Of a DNA stretch of 64,000 bases, positions 9,722 to 18,513 are shown in pieces (the stretch's first letter is position 1; each line of letters opens with the position of its first letter). The DNA is taken from positions 496,001 through 560,000 of the forward strand of contig NZ_NPKT01000001.1 of assembly GCF_008329565.1 (NCBI RefSeq), in the 5' to 3' direction. The notes beneath the pieces are model-generated. The model saw only the letters and a list, made by a program, of their open reading frames with translations, was not told the origin of the DNA and ran no database searches. The position numbers and the translations under genes were made by a program. The DNA comes from Mycolicibacterium sp. P1-5. GTDB lineage: Bacteria; Actinomycetota; Actinomycetes; Mycobacteriales; Mycobacteriaceae.

Positions 9722-10918
9722 CTAGCGCGTGAGTACCGCCACGCACTCGACGTGATGGGTCAGCGGGAACGAGTCGAACACGCGCAGCTCCTCGACCGTG
9801 TAGCCCTGCTTGCGGTAGAGCCCGACGTCGCGCGCGAACGAGGCCGCCTCACAACCGATATGAATCACCCGCGGCACCTCGGCGGCCGCCAGCTGGTCGA
9901 TGATCTCCCGGCCCGCACCGGATCTCGGCGGATCCAGCACCGCGACATCGGCGCGGCGGCGTTGCGTGCCCAGCGCCCGCCGCACCGAGTCGGTCACCAC
10001 CGACACCGATGCAAGGTCGGCCAGCGCGGCGTGCGCCGACCGCGACGAACCGCGAGAGGTGTCGACGGTGATCACCTCGCCCGTGTCCCCGACGCTTTCG
10101 GCGAGCACCGCAGCGAAGACCCCCGCGCCGCCGTACAGATCCCACGCGGTCATCCCGCTGTCCAGCCTCGCCCACTGCCCGATCAGGCCACTGTAGATGC
10201 GCGCCGCATCGCGGTGTGCCTGCCAGAACGCCGTGATCGGAATCCGCCATACCCGGTCGCCGACACGTTGCACCGCTTCGTAATTGCCCTCCACCACTCG
10301 GGTCGAGGATTTGCGACCCGACCGCGGCCCGGACAGCACGACATGCCGGGCGCCGTCGTCGTCGACCGCCACATGAACGTGCGCACCGGCCGTCCACGAC
10401 ATGTCCGCAAGGCCGTCGAGCATGCCGGTCGGCAGCTGGGCGCAGTCCAGATCGGTGACGAGTTCAGAACTGTGATAGCGGTGAAAACCCACCCGGCCCT
10501 CGGCGGTGGTGTCCAGTCGCACCCGGGTACGCCAGCCGTGGGCGGCGCCGTCACCGAGCGGCTCGGCCACCCCGTCCCAGGCGAAATCTCCCAGCCGCGC
10601 AAGCTGATTGGCCACCACCTGACCCTTGAGCACCCGCGCCGCCGCTGGTGTGGCGAACGCCAGATCGCAGCAGCCGGCCCCGCCGACGCCGGCGATCGGG
10701 CACAGCGACTCCACCCGGTCCTGCGACGGTTCGAGAACGTCGACTACCTCTGCGTGCCAATAAGATCCGCGGTCACCGGTAACCCGGGCACGCACCACCT
10801 CGCCGGGCAGGGCGTATCGGACGAACACCACCCGGCCGTCGTGGCGTGCCACGCAGCTACCGCCGTTGGCGGCCGCGCCGGTGCGAAGTTCCAGCTCGAC
10901 CGTGTCTCCCTGGTCCAC
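9722..10918 (-). CDS. TrmA/RumA-family class I SAM RNA methyltransferase
   Basis: About 398 residues: an N-terminal TRAM-like beta barrel (GDTVELELRTGAAANGG...VRYALPGEVVRARV), a central domain, and a C-terminal Rossmann methyltransferase with DLYGGAGVFAAVL (SAM loop), VLDPPRSGAG and HIGCEAASFARD, whose Cys is the catalytic residue for C5 methylation of uridine. A Cys cluster (CPIAGVGGAGCC) sits where related enzymes bind 4Fe-4S, but the spacing is not the standard one. The start is the GTG 8 nt after the stop of the upstream transporter gene, with GGAG about 11 nt ahead; GTG 10954 is an overlapping alternative. RNA target unknown. Confidence 0.85.
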   Translation of the reverse strand: MDQGDTVELELRTGAAANGGSCVARHDGRVVFVRYALPGEVVRARVTGDRGSYWHAEVVDVLEPSQDRVESLCPIAGVGGAGCCDLAFATPAAARVLKGQVVANQLARLGDFAWDGVAEPLGDGAAHGWRTRVRLDTTAEGRVGFHRYHSSELVTDLDCAQLPTGMLDGLADMSWTAGAHVHVAVDDDGARHVVLSGPRSGRKSSTRVVEGNYEAVQRVGDRVWRIPITAFWQAHRDAARIYSGLIGQWARLDSGMTAWDLYGGAGVFAAVLAESVGDTGEVITVDTSRGSSRSAHAALADLASVSVVTDSVRRALGTQRRRADVAVLDPPRSGAGREIIDQLAAAEVPRVIHIGCEAASFARDVGLYRKQGYTVEELRVFDSFPLTHHVECVAVLTR

Positions 10919-10925
10919 TATCGGT

Positions 10926-12920
10926 TCACTCCAGGAAACCCCGGCGCACGTCACCCGGAGCGTTCTGCGCCTGCAACTCGTGCACACGCTCCGACGAATT
11001 GAGTTGCCACGGAACCGAAGTCACCATCACGTTCGGCATGAACAGCAGCCGGCCCTTGAGTCGCAACGCACTCTGGTTGTGCAGCACCTGCTCCCACCAG
11101 TGGCCGACCACATACTCCGGGATGAACACCGTCACCACCGTGCGGGGCGCTTCCTTGCTGATCCGTTTGACATAGTCCAGCACCGGCCGGGTGACTTCCC
11201 GATACGGGGAGGCAACGACCTTCAGCGGGACGGTGATGTCGCTGTCTTCCCATTTATGGACCAGCTGACGGGTCTCGGAGTCGTCGACGTTGACGGTGAT
11301 GGCTTCCAGCACATCGGGCCGGGTGGCCCTTGCGTAGGACAGTGCGCGCAGCGTCGGCATGTGCAGCTTGGAGACCAGCACGACAGCGTGGTTGCGGCTG
11401 GGCAGCACCACGTCGCCCTGCTCGGCCTCCTGCTCGGCCAGCTCGCGGGCCACCGTGTCGTAATGCTTGTGGATCGCCTTCATCAAGATGAAAAGACTTG
11501 TCATGGCGAGGATTGCGATCCAGGCGCCGGCGACGAACTTGGTGACCAGCACCACAATCAACACAGCACCGGTGGCGATGAAACCGATCGTGTTGATCAC
11601 CCGTGAGCGCATCATGCGCCGGCGCACGGACGGGTCGGTCTCGGTACGCAGGTGGCGCGTCCAGTGCCGGACCATGCCGATCTGGCTGAGCGTAAACGAC
11701 ACGAAGACACCGACGATGTAGAGCTGGATCAGCGCGGTCACCTCGGCGTTGAACGCGACGACGAACGCGATCGCGGCTGCCGCCAGGAACAGGATGCCGT
11801 TGGAGAAGGCCAGCCGGTCGCCGCGGGTGTGCAGCTGGCGCGGCAGGTAACGGTCCTGAGCCAGGATCGAGCCCAGCACCGGGAATCCGTTGAACGCGGT
11901 GTTGGCCGCCAGCACCAGGATGAGCGCGGTGGCACCGGTGATCAGCCACAGGCCCAGTGGGAAACCGGCGAACACCGTCTCGGCCAGCTGGGCCACCAGG
12001 GTCTTCTGGTGGTAATCGGCAGGCGCCCCGCCGAGCTGTTCGGCCGGCCGCTCGGCGATCTTCACCCCGATCTCGGTGGCCAGCACGATGATCCCGATCA
12101 GCAGGGCGACCGCGATCGAGCCCAGCAACAGCAGCGTGGTGGCGGCGTTCTTGGACTTGGGCTTGCGGAACGCGGGAACACCGTTGCTGATCGCCTCGAC
12201 ACCGGTCAGCGCGGCGCAACCGGACGAAAACGCCCGCGCCACAAGGAAGACCAGCGCAAAACCCATCACGTCGCCGTGCTCGGAGTGCATCGTGAACTTG
12301 GCCGACTCGGCCTGCAGATGATCCCCAAGCACAAAGATCTGAATGAAACCCCAGACCAACATGATGAACATGCCGACGATGAAGGCGTAGGTCGGGATCG
12401 CGAATGCGGTGCCCGACTCCCGGATACCGCGCAGGTTCGCGGCCGTCAGGAGCACGATGGCGATGACCGCGAACCACATCTTGTGCTGGGCGATGTACGG
12501 GACCGCCGATCCGATGTTCGACATCGCCGATGCCATCGACACCGCGACGGTCAGCACGTAGTCGACCAGCAGGGCGCTGGCCACCGTGAGGCCCGCTGTC
12601 GGCCCCAGGTTGGTGGTCACCACCTCGTAGTCGCCGCCGCCGGACGGGTAGGCGTGCACGTTCTGCCGGTAGGAGGCCACCACCACGAGCATGACCAGCG
12701 CGACGGCCACCCCGATCCACGGCGCCATCGTGTACGCGGACAGGCCCGCCACCGAGAGCACCAGAAAGATCTCCTCCGGTGCGTACGCGACCGACGACAT
12801 GGCGTCGGAGGCGAAGACCGGCAAGGCGATGCGCTTGGGCAGCAGCGTGTGGCTCAGCTTGTCGCTGCGGAACGGTTGCCCCAGGACCAGCCGACGTGTG
12901 GCGGTCGAAAGCTTAGACAC
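10926..12920 (-). CDS. kimA: KimA-like potassium importer (APC superfamily)
   Basis: A 664-residue membrane protein: about 12 helices to residue 450, then a roughly 200-residue soluble C-terminal domain. The N-terminal region (LPVFASDAMSSVAYAPEEI, SYRQNVHAYPSGGGDYEV, LLVDYVLTVAVS) closely parallels B. subtilis KimA (YdaO), a proton-coupled high-affinity K+ importer inhibited by c-di-AMP. Genome annotations often call it an amino-acid permease. It is divergent from the Trk RCK pair, which supports a potassium role. I start at GTG 12920 rather than TTG 12929 because TACTCT lies 8 nt upstream and overlaps the TTG. Transport substrate is by homology and context only. Confidence 0.82.
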   Translation of the reverse strand: MSKLSTATRRLVLGQPFRSDKLSHTLLPKRIALPVFASDAMSSVAYAPEEIFLVLSVAGLSAYTMAPWIGVAVALVMLVVVASYRQNVHAYPSGGGDYEVVTTNLGPTAGLTVASALLVDYVLTVAVSMASAMSNIGSAVPYIAQHKMWFAVIAIVLLTAANLRGIRESGTAFAIPTYAFIVGMFIMLVWGFIQIFVLGDHLQAESAKFTMHSEHGDVMGFALVFLVARAFSSGCAALTGVEAISNGVPAFRKPKSKNAATTLLLLGSIAVALLIGIIVLATEIGVKIAERPAEQLGGAPADYHQKTLVAQLAETVFAGFPLGLWLITGATALILVLAANTAFNGFPVLGSILAQDRYLPRQLHTRGDRLAFSNGILFLAAAAIAFVVAFNAEVTALIQLYIVGVFVSFTLSQIGMVRHWTRHLRTETDPSVRRRMMRSRVINTIGFIATGAVLIVVLVTKFVAGAWIAILAMTSLFILMKAIHKHYDTVARELAEQEAEQGDVVLPSRNHAVVLVSKLHMPTLRALSYARATRPDVLEAITVNVDDSETRQLVHKWEDSDITVPLKVVASPYREVTRPVLDYVKRISKEAPRTVVTVFIPEYVVGHWWEQVLHNQSALRLKGRLLFMPNVMVTSVPWQLNSSERVHELQAQNAPGDVRRGFLE

Positions 12921-12928
12921 GAGTGCCA

Positions 12929-12934
12929 AGAGTA
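12929..12934 (-). promoter_or_regulatory. -10 hexamer TACTCT, leaderless KimA-like gene
   Basis: Minus-strand TACTCT, then TGGCACTC, then GTG 12920. A leaderless transcript leaves no room for the c-di-AMP riboswitch seen upstream of Bacillus ydaO. Confidence 0.55.
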
Positions 12935-13007
12935 GGCGCTAGCCGAATTGGCTGTAGCGTTCCCCGTACGGTCGGGTCGGCGGATGACGAAGTCGAGAGG
13001 ACACCAG

Positions 13008-13685
13008 GTGCGGGTAGTGGTGATGGGGTGCGGCCGGGTCGGTGCGGCACTGGCCGACGCACTGTCCCGGATCGGCCACGAGGTGGCGATCATCGACCGG
13101 GATCCCACGGCCTTCCACCGGCTGTCACCGGATTTCTCCGGCGAGCGGGTGCTGGGTATGGGGTTCGACCGAGAGGTGTTGCTGCGCTCGGGAGTTCAAG
13201 GTGCCGACGCGTTCGCCGCGGTGTCCTCGGGCGACAACTCGAACATCATTGCCGCGCGGGTCGCCCGCGAGACGTTCGGTGTGCAGCGCGTCGTCGCACG
13301 CATCTATGACGCCAAGCGTGCCGCGGTCTACGAACGGCTGGGTATCCCGACGGTGGCCACCGTGCCGTGGACCACTGATCGGCTGCTGGGCGCGCTGGTC
13401 CGCGACACCGAGACCACCAAGTGGCGCGACCCGACCGGCACGATGGCCGTCGCGGAGGTGGCGCTGCACGAGGGCTGGGTGGGCCACCGGCTGACGTCGC
13501 TGGAAGAGGCGACCGGTTCGCGCGTTGCCTTCGTGATCCGGTTCGGCACCGGCATCCTGCCCGAGCCCAAGACCGTTCTCCAGGCCGGTGACCAGGTCTA
13601 CGTCGCGGCGATATCCGGGCGTGCCGCCGAAGCGCTGGCGATCGCGGCGCTACCGCCGGGCCCCGACGTCGAAGAGGGGCACTGA
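13008..13685 (+). CDS. trkA: TrkA-family RCK protein (CeoB)
   Basis: A 225-residue cytosolic protein with an N-terminal NAD-binding RCK_N domain (VVVMGCGRVGAALADALS, acidic residue in VAIIDRDP) and a C-terminal RCK_C domain (FGTGILPEPKTVLQAGDQVYVAA). These subunits gate K+ channels or transporters in response to nucleotides. The GTG start has GAGAGGA 7 nt upstream; a TAGCGT hexamer at 12955-12960 is a plausible -10. The second RCK gene starts 1 nt after its stop, so they are co-transcribed and likely form a hetero-assembly. Corresponds to the ceoB position of M. tuberculosis. Confidence 0.92.
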   Translation: MRVVVMGCGRVGAALADALSRIGHEVAIIDRDPTAFHRLSPDFSGERVLGMGFDREVLLRSGVQGADAFAAVSSGDNSNIIAARVARETFGVQRVVARIYDAKRAAVYERLGIPTVATVPWTTDRLLGALVRDTETTKWRDPTGTMAVAEVALHEGWVGHRLTSLEEATGSRVAFVIRFGTGILPEPKTVLQAGDQVYVAAISGRAAEALAIAALPPGPDVEEGH

Positions 13686-13686
13686 C

Positions 13687-14370
13687 ATGGGTGACAAACG
13701 GCTGAAGGTGGCGATCGCCGGCGCGGGTGCGGTCGGCCGGTCCATTGCCCGCGAGCTGCTGGAGAGCGAGCACGAGGTGACGCTCATCGAGCGCAACGCC
13801 GAGCACCTCGACGTCGACGCGATCCCGGCCGCGCACTGGCGGCTCGGTGACGCCTGTGAGATCAGCCTGCTGGAGTCGGTACATCTACAGGAATTCGATG
13901 TCGTCGTCGCCGCCACCGGTGACGACAAGGCCAACGTGGTGCTGTCGCTGCTGGCCAAGACCGAGTTCGCGGTCTCCCGCGTGGTGGCCCGGGTCAACGA
14001 TCCCCGCAACGAGTGGCTTTTCGACGATTCGTGGGGGGTGGACGTGGCGGTGTCCACGCCGCGGATGCTGGCCTCGCTGGTGGAAGAGGCAGTGGCCGTG
14101 GGCGATCTGGTCCGGCTCATGCAGTTCCGCCAGGGACACGCCAACCTCGTCGAGATCACCCTGCCCGACGACACCCCCTGGGGTGGACGGCCGGTGCGCA
14201 AGCTCGTCCTGCCGCGCGATGCCACGCTGGTGACGATCCTGCGCGGTCAGCGGGTGATCGTGCCGGAGGCTGACGAACCGCTGGAAGGTGGCGACGAGCT
14301 GCTGTTCGTCGCGGCACCCGAAGTGGAAGACGAGCTGCGCAAGACCGTGCTGTCGTCGTCGAGCGGTTAG
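13687..14370 (+). CDS. trkB: TrkA-family RCK protein (CeoC/TrkB)
   Basis: A 227-residue second RCK protein, starting KVAIAGAGAVGRSIARELL with an acidic residue (LIERNAEH) for the nucleotide ribose, and ending with an RCK_C domain (ATLVTILRGQRVIVPEADEPLEGGDELLFV). It is translationally coupled to the first RCK gene by a 1-nt gap. No TrkH/TrkG membrane subunit is in the window, so the partner channel is unknown; the divergent KimA-like importer is a candidate functional partner. Its stop overlaps the stop of the convergent MFS gene by 4 bp. Confidence 0.92.
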   Translation: MGDKRLKVAIAGAGAVGRSIARELLESEHEVTLIERNAEHLDVDAIPAAHWRLGDACEISLLESVHLQEFDVVVAATGDDKANVVLSLLAKTEFAVSRVVARVNDPRNEWLFDDSWGVDVAVSTPRMLASLVEEAVAVGDLVRLMQFRQGHANLVEITLPDDTPWGGRPVRKLVLPRDATLVTILRGQRVIVPEADEPLEGGDELLFVAAPEVEDELRKTVLSSSSG

Positions 14371-15785
14371 GTTCGGCGCACCGGCGCCGGCGGCGGCCCA
14401 TCGCGGTGACAGCAGGCCGCGGTCGCGACCGACTCCGGCGACTGATCGCGCTGATCGTCGCGGATACCGATCGCCGACACGATTCCGGCGATCACCAGCA
14501 ATACCGCAGAGGTCAGCGCGCCCCGCCGGAAGCCGTCGAAACTCATTGCGCCACCGACAATCACAGCGGTGAATGCGATGGCGATCAACCCCGCCACGCG
14601 GGCAACCGCGTTGTTGATCGCGGACCCGATGCCGCTCTGCGCCGGATCCACCGCCGCCAGGATCGCGGCCGTCAGCGGTGACACCGTGACCGACAGACCC
14701 ACCCCGAACAGCACCAGCCCCGGCACCGTCTGCGCCCAGACATTGCCGTGGGCCAGCGCCATCCACACGAAGCCCGCCGCGGCGATCATCGGACCGATCG
14801 CCATATAGCGGCGGGGTCCGTGGCGGCCCGCCAGCTCACCGAATCGGGCGGCCAGTAGGAACGACAGCACGGGCACCGGCAGCGTCGCCAGGCCGGCCTG
14901 AGCGGGCGAGAGCCGGCCGACCTCCTGCAAGAACAACGCCACCAGCAGCAGCCCCAGCGATATGCCCGCGTACAGGAAGACAGTGGCGAGGTTCCCGACC
15001 GTGAAGTTGCGGGCGGCGAAGACGGCGGGCGGCATCATCGGGTGGGCGGTGTGGCGTTCCCACCAACCGAACGCGATCAAGCAGACGGGCCCGGCGATCA
15101 GCCCGGCGACGATGATCGGGTGGTGCCAACCCAGCCGTTGCTGTTCGATCATCGCGAACACCGTCGCGCTCAGACCCACCGCCGTGAGCACCGCACCGCC
15201 GACGTCGACACGGGCGTTCCGCCGGGGCGCCTGGTCGGTCAGCATGCCGGCGAGTGCCACCGTCACCGCCAGCGGCACCACGTTGACGGCGAACACCCAG
15301 CGCCAACCGAGGGCTTCGACCAGCAGACCGCCCAGCAGCGGACCGATCACGAACGCGGTGCCCGTCCACGCCGTCCAGACCCCGATCGCGCGGGATTGTT
15401 CGCCCCCGGTGAACCTGGCGTTGATCATCGCCAGCGAGCTGGGCACCAGGAAGGCCGCGCCCAGCCCTTGCACGCAGCGGCCGACGATCAGCACCGCCCC
15501 GCTGGGGGCCACCGCACACAGCAGTGAGGCAACGCCGAACACCACCAGCCCGGCCCGCAGCACCGTCAGTCGTCCGAAAGTGTCAGAGACCGCGCCCGCG
15601 ACCAGGATCAGGGCACCCAGAGTCATCAGGTAGCCGTCGATCACCCACTGCTGAGTGACCAGACCGCCACCGAGTTCGGCGCTGATGGCGGGCAGGGCGA
15701 GGTTGACCACCGAGCCGTCGAGGAAGGCGACGAAGGAGGCGAGCACCGCGACCGCGACCAGCAGGCGGTCGTCGCGCGCAGTCAC
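14367..15785 (-). CDS. MFS transporter, DHA2 (14-helix) drug exporter type
   Basis: About 472 residues with roughly 14 hydrophobic helices. Family motifs include FVAFLDGSVVNLALPAISAEL in helix 1, QWVIDGYLMTLGALILVAGAVSDTFGR (motif A) and GRCVQGLGAAFLVPSSLAMI (motif C region), as in EmrB/QacA-type proton-coupled multidrug exporters. Substrate is unknown. I chose GTG 15785, 8 nt past the stop of the DUF3159 gene; ATGs at 15836 and 15866 would overlap that gene. Same strand and very close spacing suggest co-transcription with DUF3159 and the OB-fold gene. It is absent from the M. tuberculosis arrangement here, so it is a lineage-specific insertion. Confidence 0.88.
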   Translation of the reverse strand: MTARDDRLLVAVAVLASFVAFLDGSVVNLALPAISAELGGGLVTQQWVIDGYLMTLGALILVAGAVSDTFGRLTVLRAGLVVFGVASLLCAVAPSGAVLIVGRCVQGLGAAFLVPSSLAMINARFTGGEQSRAIGVWTAWTGTAFVIGPLLGGLLVEALGWRWVFAVNVVPLAVTVALAGMLTDQAPRRNARVDVGGAVLTAVGLSATVFAMIEQQRLGWHHPIIVAGLIAGPVCLIAFGWWERHTAHPMMPPAVFAARNFTVGNLATVFLYAGISLGLLLVALFLQEVGRLSPAQAGLATLPVPVLSFLLAARFGELAGRHGPRRYMAIGPMIAAAGFVWMALAHGNVWAQTVPGLVLFGVGLSVTVSPLTAAILAAVDPAQSGIGSAINNAVARVAGLIAIAFTAVIVGGAMSFDGFRRGALTSAVLLVIAGIVSAIGIRDDQRDQSPESVATAACCHRDGPPPAPVRRT

Positions 15786-15792
15786 CGAGGAT

Positions 15793-16503
15793 CTAATCGC
15801 CGGCGGGCGCGGCGGGAGTCTCGTGGTGATCCGCATGGGCGGCGCGGACCGCCTTCTGGGCGACACGGATCGCCAGATACGTGACCAGCGCGGCCACCGC
15901 CGTCAGCGGCCAGCCCATCGCGATGCGTGCGACGCCGAGCCAGCCGGTCTGGTCGAGGTCGTAGAGGTGGCGCTGCACGACGAAGCGCGCCGCGAACACC
16001 AGCACCCAGGTCAGCGTCGCGACGTCGAAGGCCAGCACGGCGCGCCGGTTGCTGCGCCAAGCCCGGTCCTTGCTCTGCAGCCAGCTCCAGGCATAGCCGA
16101 CGATCGGACGGCGGATCAGCACCGACAGCGCGAACACCCCTGCCCAAATCAGCGACGTCCAAATGCCAAGCAGGAAGTAGCCTTTCGAGGCCCCGACCAA
16201 CCAAGCGATCAAGGCGCTGATACCGACGCCGATGAAGCCGGACACCGCGGGCTGCACGGAGTCATGGCGGATCAGGCGCCAGACCAGGATCAGGGCGGCC
16301 ACACCGAGGGCCGCGGCGATGGCGGGCACCAAGCCCCACGCGGTATTCACCGGCACCAAAACCGCGACCGGCAGAGCCGAATAGATCAGCCCGCTGACGC
16401 CGCCCATCTGGGCCAGCAACGCTTGGGCCGCCGTCTGTTCGTTCTCGGCGGGAGTCGCGTCCTGGGTCCTCGCGGATTCTTCGCTGTCGGCGGGACGGCT
16501 CAA
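15793..16503 (-). CDS. DUF3159 integral membrane protein
   Basis: A 236-residue membrane protein matching the Rv2693c position: about 35 hydrophilic residues, then five or six helices including MGGVSGLIYSALPVAVLVPV and GVGISALIAWLVGASKGYFL, and a His-rich C-terminus (HADHHETPAAPAGD). The TTG start overlaps the TGA of the upstream OB-fold gene (TTGA), a translational-coupling arrangement; no other start fits before the first helix. DUF3159 proteins have no assigned reaction. The pairing with an OB-fold protein is conserved in mycobacteria, so they may act together (inference). Confidence 0.85.
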   Translation of the reverse strand: MSRPADSEESARTQDATPAENEQTAAQALLAQMGGVSGLIYSALPVAVLVPVNTAWGLVPAIAAALGVAALILVWRLIRHDSVQPAVSGFIGVGISALIAWLVGASKGYFLLGIWTSLIWAGVFALSVLIRRPIVGYAWSWLQSKDRAWRSNRRAVLAFDVATLTWVLVFAARFVVQRHLYDLDQTGWLGVARIAMGWPLTAVAALVTYLAIRVAQKAVRAAHADHHETPAAPAGD

Positions 16504-16871
16504 GTCTGAATCTCGTAGTGCGGGTTGTAGATGGCCTTGGTGCCGTTCTCCAACGTGCCCAGCCGGCCGCGCACCCTCAGTGCCCGGCCCGATTCGATAC
16601 CGGCGATGCGGCGTTGTCCGAGCCACACCAGCGTGACGCTGTCGGTGCCGTCGAAGAACTCGGCCCGCACACCGCCGGCACAGCCCTTGGCGTTGGTCTC
16701 GACACTGCGCAGGGTGCCCACCATGGTGACCTCTTGGCCTCGCTGGCAATCGATTGCTCGCTGGGCACCGCTGCTGGCGGCTTCGTCAGTCAGCTCCTCG
16801 ACGTCGCGCTGCTCAGGGTCCTCCGTCAACCGACGGGTGAGACGTCGGACGAAACTTTCGGCCGTAGCCAT
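16500..16871 (-). CDS. OB-fold nucleic-acid-binding domain protein
   Basis: A 123-residue protein with an N-terminal Arg-rich helix (ESFVRRLTRRLTEDPEQRD) and a C-terminal OB fold: GQEVTMVGTLRSVE, VRAEFFDGTDSVTLVWLGQRR, GRALRVRGRLGTLENGTKAIYNPHYEI. This matches the Rv2694c position. OB folds of this type bind single-stranded nucleic acid. The gene overlaps the DUF3159 start by 4 bp and is the first gene of that operon. RBS-like GGAGAGGCC precedes the ATG. Target and role unknown. Confidence 0.85.
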   Translation of the reverse strand: MATAESFVRRLTRRLTEDPEQRDVEELTDEAASSGAQRAIDCQRGQEVTMVGTLRSVETNAKGCAGGVRAEFFDGTDSVTLVWLGQRRIAGIESGRALRVRGRLGTLENGTKAIYNPHYEIQT

Positions 16872-16929
16872 GGCCTCTCCTGATACTCCAGCGGATCACA
16901 ATGCCAACGCAACGGTAGACCTCTTGGTT

Positions 16930-16977
16930 CCGCGGCGCCATGTCGCGTACCCGCGGTCCCATGTGGCATACCCGCGG
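16930..16977. repeat. Tandem 21-bp intergenic repeat
   Basis: Two adjacent 21-bp units (16930-16950 and 16951-16971), each starting CCGCGG, carrying CCATGT and ending TAC, followed by a third CCGCGG. They differ at four positions. The array lies between the divergent OB-fold gene and the hydrolase gene and could bind a regulator to repeated half-sites. Confidence 0.75.
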
Positions 16978-17014
16978 CGGCCGTTGCTAATCCGTCACAG
17001 GGCACGATCAGGAG

Positions 17015-17719
17015 ATGAGCATCACCTTTCGCGGAGTCACAGCGGTGCTGCTGGCCGGCACGGGCTCCGACGACGACTACGTGTACCGAGCCTTCGCCGG
17101 GCCTTTGCACGCAGTCGGCGCCGTGCTCACGACGCCTGCGCCCCAGCCCGCCAGGTTGGTCGCCAGCTACCTCGAGGCGCTCGATGACGCCGCCCGACAG
17201 GGTCCGATCATCGTGGGCGGGGTGTCGATCGGTGCGGCGGTGACGCTGGCCTGGGCGCTGGCCCACCCGGGGCACGCGGTCGCGGTGCTGGCCGCGCTGC
17301 CCGCATGGAGCGGTGCGGCCCAATCGGCTCCGGCCGCGTTGTCGGCGCGGCACACCGCGCATCAATTGCGCACCGAGGGGCTGGTCGCCACCACCGCGCA
17401 GATGCGGGCTTCCAGTCCGGCCTGGCTGGCCCAGGAGTTGGCGCGCAGCTGGCTGGGTCAGTGGCCGGAGTTGCCCGATGCGATGGAGGAAGCCGCCGGG
17501 TATGTCGCTCCGAGCGTCGCCGAGGTGCGGCGGCTGAGCGTGCCCATGGGCGTGGTGGGAGCGACCGACGACCCGATCCATCCGCTGGAGGTGGCATTGG
17601 AATGGGTGGCCGCGGCACCGCAGGCGGCGCTGCGAACGGTCAGCCTCGGCGACTTCGGCCCGAACCCCGAGGTCCTCGGCTCGGCGTGTCTGGCGGCGCT
17701 GAACGAGGCGGCGGGTTAG
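17015..17719 (+). CDS. Alpha/beta-hydrolase fold protein
   Basis: A 234-residue protein with the nucleophile elbow GGVSIGAAV (Ser about residue 72) preceded by strand PIIVGG, and the late strands PMGVVGATDDPIHPLEVAL (candidate acid) and LGDFGPNPEVL. The usual C-terminal GH pair holding the catalytic His is not obvious, so activity is uncertain. Matches the position of Rv2695. No signal peptide. AGGAG lies immediately before the ATG, too close for a normal ribosome binding site. Its stop is 2 nt from that of the convergent DUF3710 gene. Confidence 0.75.
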   Translation: MSITFRGVTAVLLAGTGSDDDYVYRAFAGPLHAVGAVLTTPAPQPARLVASYLEALDDAARQGPIIVGGVSIGAAVTLAWALAHPGHAVAVLAALPAWSGAAQSAPAALSARHTAHQLRTEGLVATTAQMRASSPAWLAQELARSWLGQWPELPDAMEEAAGYVAPSVAEVRRLSVPMGVVGATDDPIHPLEVALEWVAAAPQAALRTVSLGDFGPNPEVLGSACLAALNEAAG

Positions 17720-17721
17720 CC

Positions 17722-18513
17722 CTAGCCGCCGGTGCTGGAGCTGCGCAACTGCTGCATGGCCGAGCCTGACGCGCTGCGCCGCTCGGTCGGCAGCTCGCCC
17801 TGGTCCTGCTGCTGCGGCTGCTGGACCATCGTCTGCTGGGCGGCCGCCATCTGCGCCTGCTGGGCAGCGGCCTGCCGCAGTTGCTCGAGCATCGGCTCGG
17901 GCAGCTGGACCTGCAGCGGGGTGCGCACCGGCAGCGGGGTGTCGCCGCGACGAACAACGGTGTCGCTCAGGGCTTCTCGGGCCTCGGCAACGAGGTTTTC
18001 GATCGCTTCGGGTGCACCGTTGACCACACAGCGGATCATCCAGCGGTAGCCGTCGACGCCGATGAAGCGCACGACGCCCGCGCCGGTGCCGACCACCTCG
18101 CGACCCCACGGGCCGTCCTCGATGGAGACGCGGGCATTGTCCTTTCGCAACGAGTCGGCCAGCTCGCCGGCCACCTCACGCCACAACCCGCGCGACTTCG
18201 GCGCCGCATACGCGGCGATGGTGAAGCGGCCGTGCGGCGTGACCACCCACACGGCGCTGGGAACGCCCACCTCGTTCAGCTCGACCTGGATCTGGCCGGC
18301 CGCCGGCATCGGCACCAGCACCGAGCCGAGGTCCAGCCGGGCTTCCGCGGCTTCGGCGGGGTTGTCGAAGTCCTCGATGTCGAACGGCCCGCCGTCATAG
18401 TCGTTGTCACCGCTGCCGAGGTCATCGACGTCGTCGACAACGGCATCCTCGACCACGGGGGTCTCAGGCGTCGCGTTCTCGCCGGGCTCGTTCTTACGTC
18501 TGCCGAATGCCAT
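17722..18513 (-). CDS. DUF3710 family protein
   Basis: A 263-residue actinobacterial protein (Rv2696c position). It has a basic start ([12 protein letters not shown]), an acidic linker to residue 60, a conserved domain (VLVPMPAAGQIQVELNEVGVPSAVWVVTPHGRFTIAAYAAPKSRGLW to about 190), then a Gln-rich low-complexity tail of about 60 residues (QQAQMAAAQQTMVQQPQQQ). No membrane segment. Its ATG overlaps the dut stop (TGATG), so translation is coupled to dUTPase; the pair is conserved in mycobacteria. Function unknown. Confidence 0.85.
   Translation of the reverse strand: MAFGRRKNEPGENATPETPVVEDAVVDDVDDLGSGDNDYDGGPFDIEDFDNPAEAAEARLDLGSVLVPMPAAGQIQVELNEVGVPSAVWVVTPHGRFTIAAYAAPKSRGLWREVAGELADSLRKDNARVSIEDGPWGREVVGTGAGVVRFIGVDGYRWMIRCVVNGAPEAIENLVAEAREALSDTVVRRGDTPLPVRTPLQVQLPEPMLEQLRQAAAQQAQMAAAQQTMVQQPQQQDQGELPTERRSASGSAMQQLRSSSTGG

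Noticed and set aside
12921..13007. c-di-AMP (ydaO-type) riboswitch for the KimA-like gene
   Set aside because: The intergenic space is 87 bp and the likely leaderless promoter leaves no 5' leader on which a riboswitch could form.
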